Shown one piece after another: positions 1-6,758 of a DNA stretch of 25,562 nt. The DNA is taken from assembly GCA_045640265.1 (NCBI GenBank), contig JAZUES010000295.1, forward strand, positions 1 through 25,562. The letters are read 5' to 3'. The first letter of the stretch is position 1; every line of letters starts with the position of its first letter. The notes below the pieces were generated by a model. The model was not told the DNA's origin. It searched no databases and worked only from the letters and a program-made list of their open reading frames with translations. The translations under genes and the position numbers were made by a program. The DNA comes from Solibacillus sp045640265. Lineage in GTDB: Bacteria; Bacillota; Bacilli; Bacillales_A; Planococcaceae.

Positions 1-1166
1 GCTAGTATTAAACCTGCAAATGCAACAATGACACATAATAATAAAATAACATCTCTTGAAATGTTCAGTTGTGCAATGAAAGTTAGCAATGTCAGCACTG
101 TTAAGGTCGCAACAATATCGAGCAATAGTTTATCCTTACGTTTAAACACGATGTACGTGACAAAGCTTAAAATGCCAACTAGTAATAGCGCAACGTATGG
201 TGCTGCGTCTTTATGAAGAAGCATGAGATTTGTCGCTGTTAAGACAATGAGCGTAAAGCTAAATAGCATACCAGCATGAAGCTTATTTTCGCTAGGGTAT
301 AAGCGCAAGTAGCTCACTAAAAATACGCTATATATTAGAACAAGTGCGAGTGCAAAAAATACGATTTGCTCCAGATGAAAACCTGAAACGATACAAAGCG
401 CTAAAACTGAAAATGCCATGCCGATATAAAGAGCTTTGCGTTGTTTATGTTTTAAAATTACGACTTGCACTACTATAAATAGCAGTACGACAAAGATACC
501 GATAATCGTTGTACTAAATTCCATATATTCTAGTAAATAGGGCAGTAGTAAGGAAGTAAAGACAACGAGCGCGGTTAATGCTTCGTTAGCTTTCATATAG
601 CTTATTGCGACACCGTAAACGATGTATAGGAGCGCGATGATAAGTGCTGTATAAAGGCCAAGTACATCATATAAAATCGCACCAGCTGCGGTTACTAATA
701 TCCCAACAATGAATGCTCCGCCATAGAGTGAAAGGGCGACTACACGCGATCCCTTTTTCTTTTTTTCCATTATAAAAGCACAAAGGCCAAGCCCAATCGA
801 TAAAACAAAGCCAGCAATAATTTTGATGCTGTCTGATAAAAAGCCATAATCACTAACAAGTTTTAAGCCCCAAAGTACCCCAAGTACCAAAATAATCATA
901 AAGATTTTCGGTAAAGCGCGCGTAAACATTTCCTCTAGCGAACGTTTTTCCGTGTTTAGTACTGGTTCTTCGAATTGCACAGGATTTGTTCGTAAAGGTA
1001 CTTCCTCATGTTCTTGTTTAATGGTTGCAACGTATGTAGGAGTTAACGCCTTTTTAGCCGGCTCAAATGAAGTATGTTGCTTTAAGTGTTGCACCTCCGA
1101 GCGTAAGTCCGAAACTTCCTTTTCCAGTGCTATTATTCGATCAAGCATTCTTGTTTCTTGTTCCAT
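1..1166 (-). CDS. DUF2339-like multi-membrane protein (partial, C-terminus outside window)
   Basis: An open frame of 388 codons runs from ATG at 1166 to the left edge without a stop, so the C-terminus is missing. The start is supported by GAGGTG 7-8 nt upstream on the minus strand. Residues 1-35 are a heptad-like coiled coil (MEQETRMLDRIIALEKEV). A polar linker follows to about residue 75. From about residue 85 (RALPKIFMIILVLGVLWGLK) the protein is an almost continuous series of hydrophobic helices, at least ten in the visible part. A coiled coil followed by a long helix bundle is the layout of the DUF2339 family, whose function is unknown. The gene lies downstream of fabI on the same strand but is separated from it by a terminator and has its own promoter candidate. 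Membrane location is confident; the family name is from pattern memory. Confidence 0.75.
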   Translation of the reverse strand, partial: MEQETRMLDRIIALEKEVSDLRSEVQHLKQHTSFEPAKKALTPTYVATIKQEHEEVPLRTNPVQFEEPVLNTEKRSLEEMFTRALPKIFMIILVLGVLWGLKLVSDYGFLSDSIKIIAGFVLSIGLGLCAFIMEKKKKGSRVVALSLYGGAFIVGILVTAAGAILYDVLGLYTALIIALLYIVYGVAISYMKANEALTALVVFTSLLLPYLLEYMEFSTTIIGIFVVLLFIVVQVVILKHKQRKALYIGMAFSVLALCIVSGFHLEQIVFFALALVLIYSVFLVSYLRLYPSENKLHAGMLFSFTLIVLTATNLMLLHKDAAPYVALLLVGILSFVTYIVFKRKDKLLLDIVATLTVLTLLTFIAQLNISRDVILLLCVIVAFAGLIL

Positions 1167-1184
1167 TCTTTCACCTCTTTTTAA

Positions 1185-1218
1185 AAGTAAATTTACTTAT
1201 TTAGTGTAATATTACACT
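1185..1218. promoter_or_regulatory. Two adjacent perfect palindromes (possible operators)
   Basis: A 14-bp perfect palindrome (AAGTAAATTTACTT, 1185-1198) and a 16-bp perfect palindrome (AGTGTAATATTACACT, 1203-1218) lie 4 bp apart, with centres 19 bp apart. They sit between the promoter candidate and the ribosome binding site of the DUF2339 gene. I cannot match them to a known repressor site. Confidence 0.5.
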
Positions 1219-1237
1219 TTTATATGGAGCGTGTAAA
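1209..1237 (-). promoter_or_regulatory. Putative sigma-A promoter of the DUF2339 gene
   Basis: On the minus strand TTTACA (1237-1232) is followed after 17 bp by TAATAT (1214-1209). The -10 element lies inside the 16-bp palindrome, so a protein bound there would block the promoter. The -10 matches the consensus at 4 of 6 positions. Confidence 0.4.
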
Positions 1238-1282
1238 GAATTATTTTTTGCTACAGATGTATTACAAAACGATATAAAATAA

Positions 1283-1310
1283 GCGATTTCACTATAGGAT
1301 GTGAAATCGC
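1283..1310 (-). terminator. Intrinsic terminator of fabI
   Basis: A perfect 10-bp stem (GCGATTTCAC with GTGAAATCGC) and 8-nt loop begin just after the fabI stop. On the minus strand it is followed by an imperfect T-rich tract (TTATTTTATAT). Confidence 0.7.
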
Positions 1311-1316
1311 CAACGA

Positions 1317-2093
1317 TTAGCCCATTATATGATAGCCACTATCGATATATATCGTTTCACCCGTAACTCCACGTGAGAGGTGACTAAGCATAACAATCGT
1401 CATATCTGCGACTTCTTCTTGATTTGTATTGCGTTTTAGTGGCGCAGTTTCTTCAATTTTGCGTAAAATTTGATTGAAGCTTGGTACACCTTTTGCTGCT
1501 AATGTACGGATAGCACCAGCTGAAATCGCATTTACTCGAATATTATCTGCGCCAATATCCGCTGCTAAATAACGCATCGAAGCTTCTAAAGCAGCCTTCG
1601 CAACACCCATGACGTTATAGCCATCTAGCACGCGTTCTGCTCCTAAATAAGACATTGTGACAATCGAGGCACCATCTGCCATATAAGGTTTTGCTGCTTT
1701 TGCAACGGCAATTAATGAATACGCACTTGTATCTTGTGCAAACGCATAACCATCGCGAGACGTTTCTACAAAACGATTGTGTAAATCTTCAGCATGTGCA
1801 AATGCTACTGAATGCACGATTCCGTGAATAACTTGAAATTGTTCACCGATTGATTGAAATGCTTTGTGAATGCTTTCGTCACTATTGACATCACATTCAA
1901 TAATGGCTGTTGTGTGCTCCGAATAATCCGTTAATAGTTTTTCAATTTTCCCTTTAGAACGTTCTTTACGATATGTGAAAATGACATTTGCTCCAACTTG
2001 AAATAACTTTTTTGCAATTCCCCAAGCAATGCTACGCTCATTGGCAACGCCCATCACGACAACATTTTTCCCCTGTAATTGTAATAAATCCAT
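1317..2093 (-). CDS. fabI: Enoyl-[acyl-carrier-protein] reductase FabI
   Basis: This cytoplasmic enzyme performs the last reduction of each fatty acid elongation cycle, using NAD(P)H to reduce trans-2-enoyl-ACP. The 258-residue length is normal for FabI. The N-terminal nucleotide-binding motif is GVANERSIAWGIA (15-27), the divergent SDR form typical of enoyl reductases. The active site is complete: Tyr149, Tyr159 and Lys166, with the Tyr-x6-Lys spacing of FabI (GYNVMGVAKAA). The C-terminal substrate loop region (AISAGAIRTLAAKG, about 189-202) is also present. ATG at 2093 has AGGGGTG 5-6 nt upstream. The gene is monocistronic by layout, with a promoter and FapR-type operator upstream and a terminator directly downstream. 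This is consistent with malonyl-CoA-responsive control known for fabI in Bacillus. Confidence 0.97.
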   Translation of the reverse strand: MDLLQLQGKNVVVMGVANERSIAWGIAKKLFQVGANVIFTYRKERSKGKIEKLLTDYSEHTTAIIECDVNSDESIHKAFQSIGEQFQVIHGIVHSVAFAHAEDLHNRFVETSRDGYAFAQDTSAYSLIAVAKAAKPYMADGASIVTMSYLGAERVLDGYNVMGVAKAALEASMRYLAADIGADNIRVNAISAGAIRTLAAKGVPSFNQILRKIEETAPLKRNTNQEEVADMTIVMLSHLSRGVTGETIYIDSGYHIMG

Positions 2094-2113
2094 TGTTACA
2101 CCCCTATAATAGT

Positions 2114-2148
2114 TAGTTATTATTAGTACCTACTACTAATAATAACTA
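2114..2148 (-). promoter_or_regulatory. FapR-type operator upstream of fabI
   Basis: The core ATTAGTA-CCTAC-TACTAAT (2122-2140) matches the FapR box known from Bacillus fatty acid genes. The inverted repeat extends perfectly outward to 15-bp arms (TAGTTATTATTAGTA, 2114-2128, and its complement, 2134-2148) around a 5-bp centre. It overlaps the -10 element of the fabI promoter and covers the expected transcription start. FapR is a malonyl-CoA-sensing repressor. Confidence 0.85.
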
Positions 2149-2173
2149 TAACATCGAGAAAAGTGATGTGCAA
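2145..2173 (-). promoter_or_regulatory. Sigma-A promoter of fabI
   Basis: On the minus strand TTGCAC (2173-2168) and TATAGT (2150-2145) are separated by exactly 17 bp. The -10 element is overlapped by the FapR-type palindrome. Confidence 0.65.
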
Positions 2174-2190
2174 TAAGATTTTAAACAATA

Positions 2191-2230
2191 AAAAACGACC
2201 CTCTCATTTTGCAATGAAAGAGTCGTTTTT
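2191..2230 (-). terminator. Intrinsic terminator of the ferredoxin gene
   Basis: An 18-bp stem with a TTGC/GCAA loop lies between fer and fabI. The two non-Watson-Crick positions become G-U pairs only when read on the minus strand, which indicates direction. A T run follows. Confidence 0.8.
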
Positions 2231-2238
2231 AAGAAATA

Positions 2239-2487
2239 CTATTCAAATTTTAAAGAATCGCCATCGAATGTTTCTTCTGCAACCTTGATTGAATCAGTTG
2301 GGCAGCCTTCGAATGCATCTTGCATGTCTTCTAGTAGATCTTCTGGAACTTCTGTTGTACCCATGTTATCATCTAAAATAACGAAGGCAATTCCTTCATC
2401 ATCATAATCATAAATGTCTGGTGCAGCAGCGCCGCAAGCGCCACAAGCGATGCAAGTGTCTTTATCTACGATTGTATATTTTGGCAT
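2239..2487 (-). CDS. fer: Single-cluster [4Fe-4S] ferredoxin
   Basis: This small acidic electron carrier of 82 residues has cluster ligands Cys12, Cys15 and Cys18 (CIACGAC) and a remote Cys62 followed by Pro (GCPTDSI). That is the pattern of Bacillus-type [4Fe-4S] ferredoxins. ATG at 2487 is chosen because AAGGAGAGGT lies 5-6 nt upstream and the family starts with MPKYTIVDKDTC. The frame stays open further upstream, but that stretch crosses the promoter and the divergent ypbB gene and is not family-like. The gene is transcribed alone, divergent from ypbB, from the promoter at 2531-2559, and ends in its own terminator. Its redox partner cannot be read from the sequence; in Bacillus such ferredoxins serve several cytochrome P450 and reductase systems. 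Confidence 0.95.
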   Translation of the reverse strand: MPKYTIVDKDTCIACGACGAAAPDIYDYDDEGIAFVILDDNMGTTEVPEDLLEDMQDAFEGCPTDSIKVAEETFDGDSLKFE

Positions 2488-2530
2488 TATTACCTCTCCT
2501 TTGTCCGTTCGCTCCATAAAGCTCTTATTT

Positions 2531-2559
2531 ATTCTAAATGTGTTTTTCACACATTTCAA
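2531..2559 (-). promoter_or_regulatory. Sigma-A promoter of fer with an inverted repeat in its spacer
   Basis: On the minus strand TTGAAA (2559-2554) and TAGAAT (2536-2531) have exactly 17 bp between them. The spacer is nearly filled by an inverted repeat AAATGTGT-5 nt-ACACATTT (2536-2556), which may be an operator. Confidence 0.6.
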
Positions 2560-2588
2560 CCTAATACTACGAAAATGAGGGATTTGAT

Positions 2589-3629
2589 TTGCTATTTCAA
2601 CAAATTCTTTTAAAAATATTAACATCTTTTCAAAATGAGCGAACAATTTCTGCTGCTTATCATCTATTAAAAGGCAAACGCTCTGGTCAAACAATTCAAG
2701 ATGTAGGTCTATTTAAATTGTATCAGTTTTTTGGACTTTTACCAAAATTAACGCGTTCAAAATTTGATGAACAAATCGACATATTATTTGCAAAAAATAC
2801 TATTGTAATAGAAGAAAGCGGTTATTTTCAAATGACTGCTGAAGGGGAAAAACTCGCAGAAGAGCCGCTACCATTTGCCTTTGATAGCTGGCATTACCGC
2901 GGCAATGAGCATCAGTTTTTTGCGAGATTATCGCTCGTTGTTCAAAGTTTATCGCACCAAAAAAACGGGGTAAGAGCATTTATCCCGATTGAACGTAATG
3001 AGACGGTCCAACATTGGGTAAGGAATTTCCTAGTGAAAAATCATTATCAACAGCAAAGACTACAGCAAGCTTTATATGCAGAAATGGAGCAATGTCTACA
3101 AAATTTAAAAATAGAAGAAAATATAAAAGATTTGCTAATATATCGATTAACAGGCTTTGAACAACCGGGCTATACATGGCAGCAGCTAGCTTTCGGGTAT
3201 CATATGCAAGAAATGGATGTGCAGTTGCTCTATATTAGTGGATTGCATCAATGGTTAATAGAGATCGAGCAAAATAACGATGCTTACCCCATTTTACAAC
3301 AGTTAGCAGAAGGCATTCGGGTAGAAGCACTATTAACTGATTCGGCTAATACAACTGCAAAGCTTTATAATAAGGGGTATTCGCTTGAACAAATTAGCCA
3401 TATGAGAAAATTAAAAACAAGTACCATTGAAGATCATTTAGTAGAATTGGCAATGAATGATACCCATTTTTCAATTGATCCGTTCGTATCGAAGGAAGAA
3501 CAACAGCAAGTACTTCAGACAGTAGACGCCTATGATACGAAAAGGCTACGTACATTACATGAAATTTTGCCGCAAATTAGTTATTTTCAATTGCGTCTAA
3601 CATTAGCGAAGGGAGTTGATAACGTATGA
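2589..3629 (+). CDS. ypbB: YpbB-like helix-turn-helix protein, partner of the RecQ-type helicase
   Basis: This 346-residue cytoplasmic protein begins with a TTG codon at 2589 behind GAGGGA 7 nt upstream. No better start exists, and the N-terminus fits the YpbB pattern (NERTISAAYHLLKGKRSGQTIQD, residues 17-39). Residues 40-90 resemble a winged-helix-like region. A region near residues 253-290 (AKLYNKGYSLEQISHMRKLK and following) reads as a helix-turn-helix of the HTH_40 type. In other bacteria that domain occurs at the C-terminus of RecQ helicases. The stop codon overlaps the recS start by 4 nt (ATGA), which implies translational coupling and a shared job. The molecular role is not established. 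Divergent fer lies 101 bp away and the two promoters share this gap. Confidence 0.85.
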   Translation: MLFQQILLKILTSFQNERTISAAYHLLKGKRSGQTIQDVGLFKLYQFFGLLPKLTRSKFDEQIDILFAKNTIVIEESGYFQMTAEGEKLAEEPLPFAFDSWHYRGNEHQFFARLSLVVQSLSHQKNGVRAFIPIERNETVQHWVRNFLVKNHYQQQRLQQALYAEMEQCLQNLKIEENIKDLLIYRLTGFEQPGYTWQQLAFGYHMQEMDVQLLYISGLHQWLIEIEQNNDAYPILQQLAEGIRVEALLTDSANTTAKLYNKGYSLEQISHMRKLKTSTIEDHLVELAMNDTHFSIDPFVSKEEQQQVLQTVDAYDTKRLRTLHEILPQISYFQLRLTLAKGVDNV

Positions 3630-5071
3630 TTTTAGAAGAAACTTTACAACACTATTTTGGTTATGACACTTTCCGACCAGGACAAAAAGAAATTATTGAA
3701 AATTTACTAGATGGACAAGATGTTGTGGCCATTTTACCGACCGGTATGGGGAAATCACTTTGTTATCAGCTTCCTGGTTATCTTTTTAACAAGCCTGTTT
3801 TAATCGTTTCACCGCTACTATCTTTAATGCAAGACCAAGTGGATCAATTAAAACAAATGGGTGAAAAGCGCGTAGTAGCGTTAAATTCCTTTTTATCACA
3901 TCAACAAAAAAATTATGCTCTGCATTTTTTGCATGAATACCGCTTTATTTTTATTTCACCAGAAATGCTAATTCAACCACAAATTAAAGCGCGACTAGCT
4001 TCAATGGAATTATCACTAATTGTGGCGGATGAAGCGCACTGTATTTCGCAGTGGGGTTACGATTTCCGTCCTGATTATTTACGGATTGGGGAAGTGATTT
4101 CTGAAACAAATCGTCCACCAATCTTAGCGTTATCGGCAACGGCAACAGAAAGTGTATTACAAGATATTGGCCAGTATTTACATATGAAAGAACCGTTCAC
4201 GTTTAAACATTCGGTCAATCGCCCAAATATTCATTTAGCCAAAAAGTATTTCTCTAATAAGGATGAGAAAATTACGTGGATACTTGAGCATGTCAATCGT
4301 ACGGCAGGACCAGGAATTATTTATACGCAGTCACGTGCGAAGGCGGAAGCAATTAGTTTAGCGTTATTGCAGCAAAATATTTCTGCGGCTGCCTACCATG
4401 CTGGAAAGGAAATGCAAGATCGTCAATTTATTCAGCAACAATTTTTAACAGGACATTTACAGTGGATTGTGGCGACGAATGCTTTTGGTATGGGAGTTCA
4501 TAAAAATGATGTACGCCAAGTCATCCATGTAACGATGCCATCAACTATTTCGAATTATATGCAGGAAATTGGTCGTGCAGGACGTGATGGGGAATCATCG
4601 GTTGCAATTCTATTATATAGCGAAGGGGACGAGCAGTTCGCAAAGTTTATCGTGTCAGAGGACCTTCCAAAAGATTTCCATATTGACCGATTCGTACAAT
4701 ATATGACATCTGGTGAGCCACCAACTGCCATGCTAGTAAATGGAGAGATTCCAGAAGTAGCTTTTCGTGTCTTAAGCTATTGGCTTGAACGTGAATCTAT
4801 TGAAAAAGTGAAACAGCGCATGCATACAATTCAGTCGAAAAAGTTTGAGGAAGTAGCGGAAATGCATAAATTGATAGAATCCTCAAATTGTATGCGCGAG
4901 CAAGTTGTCGAATATTTTGGCCAGCATCTTGAACAGAAACAAGAAAATTGCTGTTCTAACTGTGGACTTGAATTAAATCAGTTAATTCGTGATAGAACGG
5001 ATGAGAAAAATGTAATTGATAATGCAACTTGGCAACAAAGGTTGCATCAAATACTATTACGTAAGGTGTAA
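3626..5071 (+). CDS. recS: RecQ-family ATP-dependent DNA helicase, short form (RecS)
   Basis: This superfamily 2 helicase of 481 residues unwinds DNA 3' to 5' using ATP. Visible motifs, in order, are the Q-like motif (YFGYDTFRPGQ, 10-20), Walker A (TGMGKS, 39-44), DEAH (135-138) followed by the RecQ aromatic-rich loop (CISQWGYDFRPDY), the SAT motif (ALSATAT, near 169), and motif VI (EIGRAGRDG). Near the C-terminus a Cys cluster (SSNC, then NCCSNC) forms the RecQ zinc-binding subdomain. The protein ends soon after it, so there is no winged-helix RQC or HRDC domain. Length and position next to ypbB match B. subtilis RecS (YpbC) rather than the longer RecQ (YocI). Translation starts inside the end of ypbB. 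Confidence 0.93.
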   Translation: MILEETLQHYFGYDTFRPGQKEIIENLLDGQDVVAILPTGMGKSLCYQLPGYLFNKPVLIVSPLLSLMQDQVDQLKQMGEKRVVALNSFLSHQQKNYALHFLHEYRFIFISPEMLIQPQIKARLASMELSLIVADEAHCISQWGYDFRPDYLRIGEVISETNRPPILALSATATESVLQDIGQYLHMKEPFTFKHSVNRPNIHLAKKYFSNKDEKITWILEHVNRTAGPGIIYTQSRAKAEAISLALLQQNISAAAYHAGKEMQDRQFIQQQFLTGHLQWIVATNAFGMGVHKNDVRQVIHVTMPSTISNYMQEIGRAGRDGESSVAILLYSEGDEQFAKFIVSEDLPKDFHIDRFVQYMTSGEPPTAMLVNGEIPEVAFRVLSYWLERESIEKVKQRMHTIQSKKFEEVAEMHKLIESSNCMREQVVEYFGQHLEQKQENCCSNCGLELNQLIRDRTDEKNVIDNATWQQRLHQILLRKV

Positions 5072-5086
5072 TCTGTTGGAGAACCG

Positions 5087-5115
5087 TTTACTTTTTTGTA
5101 GAAATTCGTCATAAT
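5087..5115 (+). promoter_or_regulatory. Putative sigma-A promoter of ypbE
   Basis: TTTACT (5087-5092) and CATAAT (5110-5115) are separated by 17 bp. They lie just after recS and 36 bp before the ypbE start. Confidence 0.5.
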
Positions 5116-5150
5116 AAGGGTAGTAGGTTATAGAGTTGGAGGTTTTAGTT

Positions 5151-5864
5151 ATGGCGAAAGAAGATTACCGTGAAAAGGTAGAAGAGCATCGTCAAGAGAT
5201 TGATTTACATAATGAGTCAAAAGCGAAATTGTCTCGTGTTAGCCGTCATCATAAAAAAGATGCTAAAAAACAAAGAAATCCAATAATGACAATTTTGGTA
5301 GTTATTTTTATTTTTATTCCATTAAGCATTTTAGGTTATGTATTATTCATTTTTGATCCGAGTTCGAAGCCAGATGATGTTATAAAAGAAGACGATCAAA
5401 ATCAGTTAGTTGAAATTCAGAAGCAGGATCCAAATGAAGTGAAAGTAGTGGAATCAGCGAAAAAGGATGAAGAAGCTGATGATACAAAAGATGATGCGGA
5501 TGCAAAGGCTAATGATGAAGCTGAAAAAGAACGTCTAGCAGCTGAAGAAGCTAAAAAGGCGGAAGAGCAAAAGCAGACAAGAGCGGCTGAAGAAAAGAAA
5601 GTAAAAGAGGCTGAGTCAGCACAAAAAGCAGCAGCACAAAAAGCAAAAGAACAAGAAGTAAAGAAAAAAGCTGAAGAACAAAAAGCTGAAGCGCAAAATG
5701 CACAACAAAAAACACATACGGTACAGTCAACGGATAATCTATATCGTATTGCATTAAAGTATTATGGCGATGGTAGTCCAGCGAGTATTGAAAAAATTAA
5801 AGAAGCAAATAATTTAACTTCTGACAGTATTTCAACTGGACAAGTATTAATTATAAATCCGTAG
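5151..5864 (+). CDS. ypbE: Single-pass membrane protein with a C-terminal LysM domain (YpbE-like)
   Basis: ATG at 5151 has GGAGG 8 nt upstream and gives 237 residues; a TTG 15 nt earlier overlaps the binding site and is less likely. The N-terminus is basic and cytoplasmic. One transmembrane segment lies at about 46-67 (MTILVVIFIFIPLSILGYVL and on). A long Ala/Glu/Lys-rich, probably helical stalk covers about 85-180. A LysM domain makes up the last 50 residues (THTVQSTDNLYRIALKYYGD). LysM domains bind peptidoglycan, so the protein probably links membrane to cell wall across the stalk. There is no catalytic domain. The gene stands alone between a promoter candidate and a terminator. YpbE is the positional counterpart in Bacillus; its function is unknown. 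Confidence 0.88.
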   Translation: MAKEDYREKVEEHRQEIDLHNESKAKLSRVSRHHKKDAKKQRNPIMTILVVIFIFIPLSILGYVLFIFDPSSKPDDVIKEDDQNQLVEIQKQDPNEVKVVESAKKDEEADDTKDDADAKANDEAEKERLAAEEAKKAEEQKQTRAAEEKKVKEAESAQKAAAQKAKEQEVKKKAEEQKAEAQNAQQKTHTVQSTDNLYRIALKYYGDGSPASIEKIKEANNLTSDSISTGQVLIINP

Positions 5865-5889
5865 TAATATAATTTATATAGTGAATATG

Positions 5890-5924
5890 AAAAAGACGAA
5901 CCGTGTAGTGGTGCTCGTCTTTTT
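5890..5924 (+). terminator. Intrinsic terminator after ypbE
   Basis: AAAAAGACGA pairs with TCGTCTTTTT around a 15-nt loop, and the 3' arm ends in a T run. Confidence 0.7.
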
Positions 5925-5946
5925 CTTTTGAAGTGGAGGAAAAAGT

Positions 5947-6690
5947 ATGACGATTATTCGTATCGTCGTTGTCGCTTGTGTCCTTTTAATATTGGCTATG
6001 CTAAAACAAGCCTATGAAAACAATGTTCGAAAACATCGACTAAAGGCAAAAGGTAAAAAAGAAACAATTCGTTTATTTTTTATTTCAGATACACATGCAA
6101 GAAAAATCAACGAGCGTATGATAAAAAAGCTAAATGGTAAATTTGATGCGGTTATTGTTGGCGGTGACTTTGTCGATAAACGTACGACCGAACAAAAATT
6201 GATGCAAAATATTCAGCTACTTCAACGACTAGCCCCAGTTTATTTTGTATGGGGTAACAATGATATCGAGTTTGGAGAAAGGAAACTTCGTCAATTGTTT
6301 GTAAAAAACCGCGTACAAATTATAGAAAATGAATCGATTATTTTGCCAAGTAAAAATAATGTACGAGTGAGTGCGGTTAGTTATAGTCCAAATGAACAAA
6401 ATATTCAGCATGCAGTGGCAGATTGTATGGAGAAAACAACCGTCTTTATTGCACATAATCCACAGCAATTTCCGAAAGTACATCGTCAATTCCGACCATT
6501 ACTTAGTTTAGGTGGTCATTTACATGGGGGACAAATTCGTTTGGGTCCTTATGGTATTCAGCCACATGGGTATTTCAAAAAAAATGAAGGCCGCTATGAA
6601 CTCGTAAGCAATGGTTATGGAACGACGTTGTTACCACTTCGCTTTTGTGCGAAACCAGAGTGCCATGTTATTGAAATAATTTTTGAGTGA
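5947..6690 (+). CDS. ypbG: Membrane-anchored calcineurin-like metallophosphoesterase (YpbG-like)
   Basis: This protein has 247 residues. The first 18 form a hydrophobic anchor. All metal-binding motifs of the family are visible: SDTH (Asp48, His50), GGDFVD (Asp74), GNND (Asn104-Asp106, where many relatives have GNHD), AHNP (His170), and GGHLHGGQ (His191, His193). Such enzymes hydrolyse phosphomono- or diesters with two metal ions; the substrate here cannot be inferred. The GHLHGGQ-RLGP-G end is like the YkuE/YpbG group found at membranes. ATG at 5947 follows a GGAGG (5936-5940) by 6 nt. The binding site lies just after the ypbE terminator, so the promoter may overlap the end of ypbE or there is read-through. 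Confidence 0.88.
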   Translation: MTIIRIVVVACVLLILAMLKQAYENNVRKHRLKAKGKKETIRLFFISDTHARKINERMIKKLNGKFDAVIVGGDFVDKRTTEQKLMQNIQLLQRLAPVYFVWGNNDIEFGERKLRQLFVKNRVQIIENESIILPSKNNVRVSAVSYSPNEQNIQHAVADCMEKTTVFIAHNPQQFPKVHRQFRPLLSLGGHLHGGQIRLGPYGIQPHGYFKKNEGRYELVSNGYGTTLLPLRFCAKPECHVIEIIFE

Positions 6691-6758
6691 AAAGAAAAGC
6701 CATGAATAAAAAATAGCAGTATAATGAATGAAGTGTAAATATTTAAGGAGATGTTCGT

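Noticed and set aside
952..1209. Plus-strand frame of 85 codons
   Set aside because: It is antisense to the start of the DUF2339 gene, is Cys/Ser-rich without domain features, and ends in the promoter region of that gene.
2488..2694. N-terminal extension of the ferredoxin
   Set aside because: The extension overlaps the promoter and the divergent ypbB gene, and the proper start with AAGGAGAGGT lies at 2487.
5551..5754. Leu/Phe-rich minus-strand frame inside ypbE
   Set aside because: Shadow of the Ala/Glu/Lys-rich stalk codons on the opposite strand.
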